Shown one piece after another: positions 26,501 to 38,601 of a DNA stretch of 64,000 nt. The stretch's first letter is position 1, and every line of letters begins with the position of its first letter. The translations under genes were made by a program, and so were the position numbers. The notes under the pieces are model-generated. The model had not been told where the DNA came from, ran no database searches, and worked only from the letters and a program-made list of their open reading frames with translations. This stretch comes from Lophius americanus (taxonomy: Eukaryota; Chordata; Actinopteri; Lophiiformes; Lophiidae). The stretch lies in assembly GCA_037951165.1 (NCBI GenBank), contig JBBDHG010000112.1, positions 4,404,501 to 4,468,500 on the forward strand, written 5' to 3'.

Positions 26501-29500
26501 TTAAGGTGGCTCAAGTATCCAAGGTAAATGTGTCAGTATGTCCCTCTCTTCCCTTCATGGTCGCGTAAGAATTCCCAGAGGGTGGGTTCCATTATTTCTT
26601 TGCCACTGATCGAAGATGCGAAGTCTTCACAGATGCTATCAATTTACCAAAAACTCTATATGATATCATACTGTCTGTAGAACAGTGTGGACACGGGTCT
26701 CAAAGTAGTACCAAACCATGTATCTTTTTATGTTTAATCTAGTTCACAGTCAACGTTATTGATTCAACAACATAATAGTATATCATTTCAAGAATTATAC
26801 TAAAATAGAAAAAATAACGAACCACCACAGTAACCGTAGTCACAGCAATCACCACAACTCAGAGGCTTTCTTATACATGTAATGCTGTTTCGCAATGCCA
26901 GGGTATGAGATGAGCTTAACAACAATGCTCACTTTGATCATCTTAACAAGGACTTAGCTGTCAAGACTACTCTGCCTCCAGAGGACAGGCCCTCTTTACG
27001 CAAGCTGCTCAAAGTAGGAGTCTTTCACCTGTGCATTAGGAAAGTGGGGGTCATTGTTGTTCTGCCAATTTGCCAGCGATAGAAATCGTAATTGCCCTAA
27101 ATCAACATCTGTATAAAAGGAGTGAGCCGGTGAGGCAGAAGAACAGTGGTGTGACTTTTTTGTCAATGTGCTTTGCGTGTGACAGAGCCTGGAGATTCTG
27201 TCATTGTTGTGGGGGCTATAGTTCAGTCGGAGCCTGGAGATTCAGTCATTGTTGTGGGGGTTATAGTTCAGTGGGTAGAGCGGCTGTCTCCCAATCGGAA
27301 GTTCAAAAGGTGGCCGGTTCGAGTCCCACCTGAGCAGGACCCCTAGGCCCTAGCTCCCCGGGCGCCCCTAGGGGGCTACCCTAACCCCCTCAGGGATGGG
27401 TCAAACGCAGAGAAAGAATTTCACTATGTTGTACTGGATGTATGTGACAAACAAAGGATTTATTTATTATTATTATCATCGGCAGCTAACTCAAAGACAA
27501 AAACAACCACATAAAACTATCTGCAAATAGGGAAGACAATGTTAGCTAACATTCTTGGTCAACCTTGTGTGCACGCCTGAAAGAGTTACATTACTATGTT
27601 TTTGCCATTCAATCTCCGATGTACTGCCAATCAGTGTACTTTCAAATGAGCAGCCAGTCACAACGTGTACTACCATCTGTAAAATAGGTCAACCATACCA
27701 TGGATTCCTTCCAATGCATAATTTTGGACATGTTTTATTCGGCATACCCTTGTTAACAAGGACATTGCTGGAGATATTTTCGGTATAGCGTATGTAGATT
27801 TACCTTTAACAGCCAGATGTTTTGAAGAACAACTCAGTATGATCTAAACTTGGTCTGATTTTGTGCTTAAGTGACTCTTTGACTGCCTAATTGTTGGGCT
27901 GGTCTTAGCACCTTCATTAATGTACTCTTATTGATGTCACAAACACTGTAGTGGTAATGATGACACACTACAAACTGTCATTTTTATCTGAGCTATTTTC
28001 ATTGCTTTGTTACAGGAGGATTTAATGGAGACAGATGTTGATACAGAGGAAGTTCTTCAGCCAGAACCCAGTGAACTGTCAGGGGAGAGTCTGCTCACCA
28101 CAGAGTACCTGGGAGTAAGAAGAATACATGCATATATTCTCTTCACATTGCTCAACGCACAAGTTTAAAATTGTATAAACTGATACACCTCTCATTCAGT
28201 CAGTTGTTGAGGTTTCAGTTCCAGCTACAAAATTGGAAATGATACAGGGGCAGAGGGAAATTTTCGTGTTTGTCTGATGGTCACATACTGCACGAGCAGC
28301 TCGTAAAATATGTTGACCCACAAAAGTGGTCATGACATTGAAACCCTCATTAAAGACTTATAATCTAGAAGAGCTTTAAAACCCTTTTAACAGGGGAAAA
28401 CAAGGGATGAATCCTCATGAAGACACACACGATTCCCCTTCCAGGGCGGACAGACTTTGCAATAAATGTTGCGTGTACAGAGCAGATTCACAAAAATAAA
28501 CACATTGTACACATTTAAAACTTCACTAACCTTGTGTCACACCACTTGCTGCATTTACTGTCCACATTGCAAGAAGTCATAAGTGTGACAATGATCTTCA
28601 TTGAGATAAGTTCTATTCGTCAGCCACTAGTTAACAGGAAACGTATCTTTACACTTACAAATAACACAAACACATGACTGAAAAATAGTTGTGTATTTGA
28701 AATACACAGACGTTTTTCAGTTATTCACTGTATTCGGTGGAATTCAGGGCATTGTTTCTGCACGACAGCATCACTACAGATTGTGTCCTCAAATTAATAA
28801 AAAAATATAAAATTTGTGCCAATTGTCTTGATTCTGTAGATTATGACTAACGTGGCAAAAGTGAGAAGGAAACCGACCCCTCTTTCACAGCCCAGTGATG
28901 ATGAACCACTACAACGACCAGTCACACCAAGTTCTCATCGGAATGTCAGCTCAGTGTAAGTTCAGTACAGAAAGTTACCATCTCACCTACTTTACGTTAC
29001 TTATGTTGCACATTGTGCAGGTACGGTCGACGGTCACTTTGAAATGAGATGATAAAGGCCAGCGAATATCACATTTAAATGTAAAAGTCAGACATTTTCC
29101 CTCATTTCCCTCCTTTTGGACTAGTTCATTTCGCAGAGAGCTCATTGTCTGACCAATTGATAGTTTTAAAAATAATAGTGCTGCCCCTTTGTTTAAGCAA
29201 ATGTTTGCACATTAATTGCGCATTAGTTTGCTATCCAAACCAATGCAGTTGGTAAAAATGAGAATGCATGAGGACTCATATTTATTTATTTAGCCAGGAA
29301 AAAGTCTAATTGAGATTTAAAAAAAATCTATTAGACAAGAGTGTACTGACCAACACAGGCAGCAGCGGATATGAAGAATGTTGTAGACAAACAGACGTAC
29401 AAAGTGCCTAATGACAATGATAACTAATATAATTATGAGAACATGAGTTTTATTTTTTCAGCATTTGAAAGGAAAGTTATAAGTTACGCAAGGTATGTTT

Positions 29501-32500
29501 TACAGTAGACTATTAAAAGTTAATTGTCCAAGAGTGAAGCTCATTGTAGCTGCCCAGCAGTATACACAGTATCATCTGCATGAAAGGGAAAGTTTGTATT
29601 TGGAGGAACAGTTTATGTATACAGTATGATTATTGGGAGGATCCCTGGGGCACGCCCTTGCGTTTATTAATGGAGCTAGAATGGAAAGCCTCTGCTTGCA
29701 CACCTCTGTTTTACCTGAGAGATCATTTTCAAACCAACAGCTTGTTATGACATTCCTGTACTAGTCCTTGGTGCATCACAGTATAATCCACAGCACGAAA
29801 AGCTTTAGATAGTGCCATTAAGAATTCTGTACAGTGTTACTTGTCGTCTAAAAAATCTTTAAAGGCCACTGTAGTTGTGTTGTGTTTTTTCTAAAGCCTT
29901 ATTAAATGTTTGGTAAGACATTAGCAGAAAAAAATCTCTTTTGAGTTGATCACTCATGGGGGAATGAACTTTAATAAATACAGACAATTTGAAGATGAAG
30001 ATGAGATACTTGTTTAAGACTTAAAACAAAGGGAGAATACAGGCATTTTTTCACAACAAGGTCATTTCATTGGTGTTCCGGAAAAGATTGAAATGAAAAA
30101 TTAAAATCGTGTCATGGGTTTGGCCACAAAATAATGGAGGGAGGAGACTGGAACTAGAAAGTCTTGATTACAGATCTAAACCACCGGTAAAATAAGAGTA
30201 TTTGTTTTTAGATTAATTGCAATTAAATCTAAAAAGACTTGAACTCCTACACCGGACCTGCCGCTGCGTACTCCTGGTCATTTTTACACTGGTTCAATCA
30301 CTCCCAAATCTGAACCCATTGTAATGGGTGTCATTATTAAATATAAAAAGAAGTTCCTGACACAAGCTCTTCGAAAACTTTTGTTTTGCTGTCATGCCTA
30401 GGGTTTGTCAGACTGGCAGTCGATGGTGTGGGGGTAGCAAGGACAGGGCATACCCTCTGAGCCGGCAGAAGAGCGAGGAAGGAAGTCTGCCTCTTTCCCA
30501 GCACAACTACCGACCTCCTACACGCTCTGGCAGCCGCACAAGCACTGCTGACTCCCTACATCACAGCATCAGTGGGTACATCTCATTCACCATGTCAGAA
30601 TGCTGTGTCTGTCAATGAAGTATTTAGAATGCTGTGTTCGTACATAACGCACTTTGGGCTTGCTAAAAAAAATTGGCTGCGTATTTCTTGGGCAATTTAA
30701 ATTATTTAATATCCCTTCCACTGCTCGGTCTTTGGTCTATATGACATACATTTCTGTCGACTCAGCAAGGAAGCTCCTGCAACTTCCTCAGAAAGCCTGA
30801 CTCAGCATAATAAGCACCAAATGGTGAATGACCTATTTTGACTTCACATAAAACTTATGCCAGCGTGGCAACAGGCTGTACTGCCTGGCTAATGACCAAA
30901 AATATGTACCAAATCCTGTCAATGATGTATTATTAATTGAATTCTGATTTGAAGATAGTTAAGCAAAGTTCCAAAAAGGGTGTAATGAAGCTCTAATCCT
31001 TTCTTCACCTCTCAAAACTCAGACTCCGAGTGTGGCCGACTGTCCCAGGAGTCAGAGTTGGACAGGCCATATGAAGGGCGAGCCAAAAATGGATGCTCCA
31101 AGGAAGGACACAATGGACCATCTGCCAGGTACCTGACACACAAACACTACCTGCACACATGCCGCACACACAAACACTACCTGGACAAATGCCACACACA
31201 CACATACACTACCTGGACACATGCCACACACACAAACACTACCTGGACAAATGCCACACACACACAAACACTACCTGGACACATGCCACACACACCAACA
31301 CTACCTGGACAAATGCCACACACACAAACACTACCTGGACACATGCCACACACACCAACACTACCTGGACAAATGCCACACACACCAACACTACCTGGAC
31401 ACATGCCTACACAAACACTACCTGGACACATGCCACATACACAAACACTTATTCTGAGGAAAACTGAGTTTCCAAAGTGCAAGCATCTCTATGGATTTAG
31501 ATCTGTTTTAGACCCTACACACAAACACCAAATGCAGAAGTAAATGCCTCTATGATAGTTTTCTACAACACATGTCGTAGTAGTCCCTGTGAATGTGAAA
31601 AAACTGCCTTTTAACAGGTAGAAACCTCGAGACCTCTTATTGCTTCTGAAGATTTTCAACATCCCTGTCTCTACAGGTAACAACAACAGCAGCCTCTGAT
31701 ATACCAAACTATGTAACCCTAACTGAGTCACTATCAGAACGATGGTAAAAGCTACCATCTCATACCTTTCTTCAGTGCAGAAGAGTCATTCTACTGCTGC
31801 TCCATTCTGGGCTCTGTGTCAACCAAAACAATAGTGACTGGTTTACAGATATACAACTAGCCAGATTGTTTTTCCCTATACCAGAACAATAGCGGGTCAC
31901 TGTTGACACAGCAGTGGGGACACACTGAGGTCCGGCAATGCAAGATTACTAATCTTCCTGCTAATACTACTACTACTACTTACTACTATCTTCGCTAGTA
32001 CCATCAGTCTGTAAACTCCAATAAATGGTCAGACTGTAACATGGGAAAATTTAATGCTTATATAGAAGTATTTAGGATTATAGACATAGGACTATTGGCA
32101 TGCAAGTGTAAGAGCCAAACCCATATCATTAGAATTTAGAAAGTTTTACACAGCCCTTTCATGGTGAAAATGTGGCACTATTATTCGGCCCCCCCCATTC
32201 TGTTTAAACGGTATGAAGACAGATGGTTGTTGTTCCACCTTGAAGCTGAGATAACAAGAGAAACATCTCTATGAAAGGCATAAGATGGGAGGAGGATCTT
32301 AAATGGGCTGCTGGGTTAAACATCACACCTCTCTTCCTTCCAAGACTTTGGCATGGAATCAAAAATTGTTGATTTAGGTCTTTGTAAAAATACAAATAGC
32401 TGCAGGATCTTTTTAGAAAAGCAGCTCTATGCTCAGATGACTGCTGCAGGAACCGTTGCCACAGTTGTGACACTATTGCCTTCACCATGATCTCCAATGA

Positions 32501-35500
32501 TTCTTCAGTGTTTTAAGCGAGTGGTTTGTGCTTTTCAGAAATTCACAGATCAGCCATACAAAGCATATGCTTTATATTATATAGGTCTTCTTTTTAGTTT
32601 CAAAGCAACTCTGCTTTCACTTTTTGTTTACAGGTACTGCTGTACAGAGATAATCTATGTTATTCCCAATTCACCTGTCTGTCATTATAATTTTATGACG
32701 GATGGGTGTAAGTTGGTGCTTCACCTACCTCCTGATGACATCTGACATTAAAGAGATATAGATATTTACATTCCAGATGAGGTAGTTGGCTTCTGTGGGT
32801 ATAGAGTCATCGACACGTCTGATTAGGTGACCACTGTTGGTTCAGGTGCTGAGAGAAGACCGATAAGTTATGGTACAATGTTAAAGAAAGGATCAGAGGG
32901 TAACGCACAGCCATACTTTTCTGGCTGTCAGTTTTTATCCTGTGAAGTATCATAAGAAGGTGTAGGAACACAGCAACAGAACTCTAAAACTGCACTGTTT
33001 CACAGACGGGTCCTTAGACTAAACACATCCACAGCAGATACGCTGCTTGTTGGGAGCAAACAATGTAAGACTGATGCAAATAGGCAAACAGGGTACGTCC
33101 GCTGAGGTAGAACTCAAAGATCTGTGTTTGTGTGTCTTTGGAGGGATTTGGCTGGAGTGTTCATCTCTACCAATCAGTGGCGCGACACAGCCAAGCAGCC
33201 CTGTGAGACTGTGACATGCGTTTAAACAAGCAGTGCCCACAAAGAAATCCATTCAATCAAACTTCCCCTACTTCTGCTCTCCTTAAAATCCTAGAGGAAC
33301 TTGACTCCCACTCAATCCTGCCAATAGTAATGAGTCCCAGGAAACCGCTCCAGTTATCCCCGCTCCCATCTCCCAGGAAGCTAAATCACCTCTACAATAC
33401 CGACAGCAGTGGCATCACTTCAGAGACTTTAACACCGAGGGGAGATTTGAGGACACAGTCATTGATAGGGTGAAAAGAACCACAGCAACACAGTAATTTG
33501 GCAAATGTCAGATGAAAAGATAAACAGGTGTGTATTTTTGTCTGTTATATGTTCATTCATTCAAAGAGGGAGGTGCCTGGGAGACCAGCCACCCTGTTTT
33601 CCAGTCAGACATAAAAGTTAAAAGTCTGTTCTTCCTCTGTTTGCCGAGTTATTTGGGAGCGGGTTTATGTGCTGCTTTCAAAACATTCATGCAAATTTTA
33701 GTTTGCTGCTCTACGAGGCTTAGAAATCAACTTCATGGGGCCTTTGAGAGGCCTGACAAACTGTTTGAAACACTCAGCTCTACCAGATTATCTCAGGGCC
33801 TACTGTGAGTTGACAAAATCCATTCATCTGTTGTGGTATAGGGTTGCTCCACACATCCTTTCGCTCCTGCCTGAAAGGACATCATCAGCACACACGCTGT
33901 CACTATATGGATGAAAGGCAGGAAAGTCATGTGACCCTCAGTATTACGCAACACGACAGTGGCTCATAAGTACAAATTCTCCTCTTTGTGTTTTCTGAAA
34001 CACTGGAGTCTTTCCAGTGCCTGTTGTTTTATGTGATGATGGAAATAAGCTGCTAGTGTTATGTAATTTCCTAGATAGAGTACAGTTGTGAAATATCTTC
34101 TTCATAAATAAGTAGGATACAGTCCTAAAATAAATTTGAACATTAGTATTAGTAAATCCATTTTTGTTTTCTTTGAATTTGAAAGGATAGAGAGTCAATT
34201 AGTTAATTAATAAAACCTTTAATTAAGTACAAATTGTCCTCTGGTGCAACTTACTAAATACAACTCATATGATTTGTTGAAGAAGAAAAAATTTACTCAG
34301 GAAACATGCAGAAATATGGAAGCGGACGCTTCAACGTCAGGATTTGTACGTAGGATCTAATGGTTCCAGTGGTTTTTCGTTGCAGACAGTTGATCACTTC
34401 TCTCCTCTCTCTGCCTTAAGCCAACCTCTATAGATGACAGAAAAAATAAACATGGTTGTCTCTATAAAGAAGGTCTGCTCCCTCTGAATATAGGAATGAT
34501 TATTTCCAAGGAATGGTTAACGGTTCATAGGTTAGACACACAAAAAAATATTTTATGAATATATGATTTTATTTCTGCCCTAACATTCCCATAACCTGTC
34601 CTCTTATTAATTACACCGTGTACGGAGGCAAACGGGAGCGCCATTGTAATCTCTGACATCATCTTCAAGGTCTCCGGATTCAAGCATGCATAAAGCAAGC
34701 GCTTATATTGAAAGGATTAGACTTGTGAACTAAAGCAAATGAGAAATACCTTTATGTACCCAGTTGAACTTTTAGTTTGTTATATAATTGTCTTAAGTGT
34801 TCTTGTTTTGAGATTTTTCATGACCTATCTTGGTTTCCCGCCTGGAAAGTACCTTTTCGTTTCATGGTATTTATAATGTTAAGTGATGAAGTAGTAGGGA
34901 TTTCTTCTTATTATCATGTATTATAACAGCTGCGAAGCAAAAAAAAAAACAACCCATAATTTATACATTCTGCTTCTTTTTTACATCAGTGGTGACTTCG
35001 TCCTTGCGTTTTCAAGCCGGCCCAAGATTCCCCGTACGCCTGACACAGGATCCAGTCAGAACAGCGGTGACCAGGGTCAGGGCCTGACTCTGGCTCCCAA
35101 GTTCTCTCAGTTGGAGCCACAGCAGAGCAGCCGACCAGGCTCTGCCAGCTCTGCAGGAGGAGGGGGACGGCACACTGGAAGTAAGAATATGACCACGAGT
35201 CAGGGATGGTAAATTTAAGCTCAGGATGGTCACCTTCACAAAAACTCTTGCAGTTTTATAAACCAAACCATGATCTGGAGGTCCATGCTTTTCTCGAAGT
35301 GAGGTCGGCTTATAATTACCGGCTAGTACTCAGCAGTAGTAACCCACAATATTTCTGCTTTGTTTATGTCAGTTTCAGTATCTAGTATTATGATGTAGTC
35401 CATCATCGGTTGGTTTGGATTCTGTGAATAAAAGAATAACTATATTCCAGTTCATTGCTAATACCTTTATTGAAAAGATCTGGAAGTTGGATTGGTAAAC

Positions 35501-38500
35501 TAACCAACCCACAAATATAATTTTTTCTTAATAAGTGTTGCATATTAAATGACCTAACTGGCTGCCGTACCTATATCATCATAACTCAAATGAAGCCATC
35601 ATGTAATAAAATAGAAATAGAAAGCAAATGGAAGACTAGGGGATACTTCGAGGGAGTAGATCTCTGGCATTTTACATTATACAATGTAAGCCTGTATATA
35701 TGTGTAAATACAGGAGTATTCTTTTCTGTTACCTCCCAGTAAACACGTCCGCGCTCAGAATAGAAGCTAACACCTCTAAAATCATCTGTCGCGTCATAGA
35801 TGTTTGCGTAGGTTGTCCTCTCATCTATGTTTGAAAGATATTACCTTTTTCTCGGCTCCCATAAGCCGGTTTAACCACAAGTGTTTGGTTTTGGGGGGGG
35901 TATCTGAAAAACAAAAGCAGACTTACAGTGAGTTGATAAATCATGCCTTAGTTTTCCTTAAGCTCACGTCTTACGTTACACAAAAGAATGTCCGAAGCTT
36001 TCACAGGAACCCTGTATAAAAATCTGTCATCACATTGTTTTAAAGCTGGACGTAACGTGAGTTATGCAATCTCCAGTGATGTCAATCAATTATCATTCGA
36101 AAAATAGATAGTCAAGCATGGCCGCAAATATTCATTCTAATAATTTAAGCGCTCACTTGTCAACAGTTTGCGCTTTTTCTTTTCAAGCCTGTTAAAGCTC
36201 AGACTTCCAAGGCATGTTTGGCCATTGTTCTTTTTATCAACTTGAGTAGGTCTCACCTTTTGTTGATGTACGATCGTACCAAATTGGGAGGAGTGCTTTT
36301 CTGTGAACAAAGTAAGATTGGTTTCTTTCTTTCTTTATTTTTCCTCTCGGAGGATTGGACAGTTCTGTGTTCAGGGAAAATGAAAATATGAAGCTGTTTG
36401 GATATTCCATGATGATGTTAATTTGACTTTTTATGGAAAACAACTGGCTGAAAATTACACTTGTGTTAGCCGTACATAGAGGGCACATGGGACATTAGTG
36501 TTTGTAGGGTACTTAAATTAGTTCTTGAAGCATGTATCAAATAAATGCTAACTAGTTGTGGTTTCACCACATACAAGGGGTTAGGCTATTTCTCCTTCTC
36601 GAATTCCTCAGAAAGCTTAAAACCAATTTAGTCGACCTTTTTTGTAGACGAAGGGTATGGCTCAAGGCGCAATCCAATATATTTTTCCTGGTGATTTGAG
36701 TCATCGGGTGTTTTGTTTTCTTTCAAAATAGGATTCATTCTACCTAGACTTGTTTCTTTGCAGACAAGTCCTACAGTGTTTACACAAATATTTTGCCACT
36801 ACGATTTAGACTCAACTACTGCACATGCAATTGTGGATTCACAGACATCCCCAGCATTTTGTATAGTTTATAGTGACCTATATGATACACCCGATGGATG
36901 TCACGATATGCACATGCTCTGCAAAACACACACGAATAATAATGCTTTCAAGCTAGATTATGAAAGAAGCCAGCATCAAACCAATAATAATGCAATTCCA
37001 AATGATACGGGTAGAGTCATGTCATGATGCTTTAACTCTGATATGATTTTTACCTTTAGGTGTAATGATAAATAATGGGGAAACTTGTAGTGGCTTATGC
37101 TCTCTGAGTCTCTAGTATCTATCTAGCTGCTGTCAACCTCACATCTCAAACTTCTAAATTGAGTCACTGCAGGCAAGACAGCCATTTCAGTTGTGATGGC
37201 TCTCCTAGTTTGGTCATGAGCGATTACCTCCAGCCCTCACCATAAATGTTGTAATTTGTAATGGTTAGTCCAAGAAACATCATCCACTGTGTGTGTGTGT
37301 TTCACTTTTGGGGTCTGGCAAGTTTCAGACATGTATAAGCTCAAGAGGAAGTCACTGATTTGTATCTTTTCTTAAAGATCAATAGCAGGCAGAAGTGGGA
37401 AATAAAATAAGTGCACTTTGACCATGAGCATCTAAAGCAATTACTGGTTATTAAGCTCTTGATTGTGTTCTCTGCTGAATGTCGAGCGTTATCATGTGTA
37501 ATATCTGCTTCTGCGCGGTGTCTGGATGTAGGGAATGAGCCACAGCCACATGCTGAGGCAGGACCCCCTTTAGTCCCACTCTCCGTAAACACATCCATTC
37601 TCACTGACAGCCTTTGGCTAAGGAAAAACAGAGGAGCGGTTTTCAAGGCAAACTCAGCCACCACAGACGAGGAGGGTGCCCACTGCTGCTGGGCAGGATG
37701 GAAAATAAAGGCATTATTCTACCAAGTCATTGTCGACAAGGCTTACCTCATGTGATGAGGGACCCATGTTATGCCGCCGTGCAGCTAGGGCAGTATCTCA
37801 GAGGAAGGAAAATTTTATGTATCAGGGATGAATCAGTAGTAACTGGAATTATTTTCACTTCTCAACCAAAAGCCTCTCAGATCACTCCACGATCCTGTAA
37901 CAGGATGATTACACATCTTGTAATGAACATTATTTAAACGTCTCAACTAACGTTAGGACTCCAAAGTGTGAGGGAAAATACAGCAGTTTGGGAAACAGTC
38001 ATGTAGAAACTGGAAAACTGGTTTTACAACCCAATAATGCTGATTGTAGCAGCGGCTGAAAGACAGACCACTAACATGTGCACACTTAAGTCCACCTCCA
38101 CCCGACCTGCTTTTTGTCCTCAGATAATTCCCCACAAAGTTTATACTCCACTTTGCAGGATGCAATTTGACACTTGAAGGTTTTTGTTCACATTTGTCGG
38201 CTGAAGGAGGACATTCTCTGCTCTCAACTTTAAACCTCAGCTGGGTTTTTTAAAAACAGAACCAGTTTGGAGGCCTGCTTAGGTTAAATATGCAACATTC
38301 ACAGGTGTGATTTGGACTGAAATCCTGTAGTATACAAACTACACTGGAATGAACTTTTTCTCTGTTGCTGTTGACTTTTTAATTCAGCAATGATTGCAGC
38401 TTATAGATTAGGGATAGGGGTGATCAATTGAAGACTAAATTGACGTTATTAATGAAATTAAATTTGATGATCAAATCTGACTGACCTCAACCCTCTCTTA

Positions 38501-38601
38501 TCCTCCCCTCAACCCACCCCGTCCCTCCCTCCCATCAATCCCTCCTTCCATTACTCCTTTCTGTTCCTTCAGGCTCAGGGAGCCAGTCAAAGAGGAGGTG
38601 A
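14598..38601 (+). CDS. ARMC9: Armadillo repeat-containing protein 9 (LisH domain)
   Basis: Coding exons: 14598-14648, 14901-15026, 15421-15591, 15989-16144, 16256-16348, 17012-17036, 17609-17766, 18120-18218, 21072-21106, 21192-21303, 22201-22293, 22876-22966, 23192-23315, 23676-23815, 24049-24125, 25523-25597, 25891-25981, 26160-26215, 28016-28114, 28840-28955, 30402-30571, 31023-31128, 34990-35180 and 38573-38601. All phases match, giving 827 residues plus stop (human is 818). A LisH motif covers about residues 7-39. A coiled-coil-like segment (QLQLQLIESDRR...) lies near 200-235 and armadillo-type helices at about 280-600. An acidic stretch (exon 18) follows, then a Ser/Pro/Gln-rich tail ending SSGSQSKRR. 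ARMC9 localises to ciliary basal bodies and centrioles; human loss causes Joubert syndrome. The start was chosen because MGDVLATEADLLG aligns with the family N terminus. An acceptor just upstream suggests a separate 5' UTR exon. Confidence 0.93.
17012..17036 (+). other. ARMC9: ARMC9 25-nt microexon
   Basis: TCATGCAG|AGGGAAGG...ACTAAAG|GTAACC gives the eight codons REGGRSTK plus one base. These join exon 5 (phase 0) to exon 7 (phase 1) and correspond to the ENGQSNK-like stretch of mammalian ARMC9. Without it the frame does not connect. The position is supported by frame and by homology. Confidence 0.85.
19025..19060 (+). other. ARMC9: Candidate 36-nt in-frame cassette exon of ARMC9
   Basis: TTTGTCCACAAAG precedes 36 bases encoding GYYSMSPYDDDY, followed by the perfect donor GTAAGT. 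It sits between coding exons 8 and 9, both phase 0 at this junction. Inclusion would therefore add twelve residues after FTRPGT without a frame change. I do not recall it from mammalian ARMC9. It could be an alternative exon or a chance match. Confidence 0.45.
26019..26075. repeat. (TATAGA)n / (TCTG)n simple repeat in ARMC9 intron
   Basis: TATATAGATA-type repeats run into CTGTCTGTCTG. It lies between exons 17 and 18; no function is seen. Confidence 0.75.
27185..27480 (+). mobile_element. tRNA-derived SINE with pol III boxes and duplicated head, in ARMC9 intron 18
   Basis: An intact A box (TAGTTCAGTGG, 27264-27274) and B box (GGTTCGAGTCC, 27316-27326) are spaced as in a tRNA. They are followed by a tRNA-unrelated body (CCCTAGGGGGCTACCC) and a tail GGGATGGGTCAAACGCAGAG leading to ACAAACAAAGGATTTATTT. 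About 46 bases of the head (AGCCTGGAGATTC...TAGTTCAGT) occur twice in tandem, from 27185 and from 27231. The copy at 2705-2950 shares head and tail. It is not a functional tRNA gene: the acceptor stem does not close. Confidence 0.85.
29278..29990 (-). mobile_element. LINE reverse transcriptase remnant, antisense in ARMC9 intron 20
   Basis: On the minus strand, 29783-29812 encodes ALSKAFRAVDYT. This is the RT domain-A motif, normally SKAFDTVDH with its catalytic aspartate; here the D of FD is changed. About 29640-29660 encodes KGVPQGS, the RT motif that follows. The 3' end (29278-29400) reads like the common fish LINE tail, with ATCTCAATTAGAC, a CTGGCTAAATAAATAAATA run and an A-rich end. Stops and frameshifts show it is dead. 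Confidence 0.8.
31131..31450 (+). repeat. 30-bp minisatellite immediately after ARMC9 exon 22
   Basis: About ten tandem copies of a 30-base unit with the core ACACTACCTGGACAMATGCC. The core CTACCTGGAC recurs exactly every 30 bases at 31271, 31301, 31331, 31361 and 31391. Units alternate between ACACATG and ACAAATG, giving a 60-base higher-order period. The array begins about ten bases after the exon 22 donor (31129). Long open frames on both strands here arise only because 30 is a multiple of 3. Confidence 0.95.
31450..34989. other. ARMC9 intron 22, no further gene seen
   Basis: Contains an (ACT)n tract near 31966-31990 and a Ser/Pro-rich open frame on the plus strand at 33216-33473 with no recognised homology. 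Nothing else was identified. Confidence 0.5.
35181..38572. other. ARMC9 intron 23, no gene seen
   Basis: A 3.4-kb intron between the penultimate and last coding exons. Open frames at 36713-37027 and 37341-37937 overlap on both strands and look like chance. A pyrimidine-rich stretch at 38500-38570 leads into the acceptor of the last exon. Confidence 0.5.

Noticed and set aside
27253..27330. Functional tRNA gene
   Set aside because: A and B boxes are intact, but the acceptor stem does not close and a SINE body and tail follow.
31058..31543. Long open frames of 124 and 161 codons on the plus strand and 101 on the minus strand, and a CRISPR-like regular array
   Set aside because: All come from the 30-bp minisatellite. 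The units are contiguous with no spacers, so it is neither a gene nor a CRISPR array.
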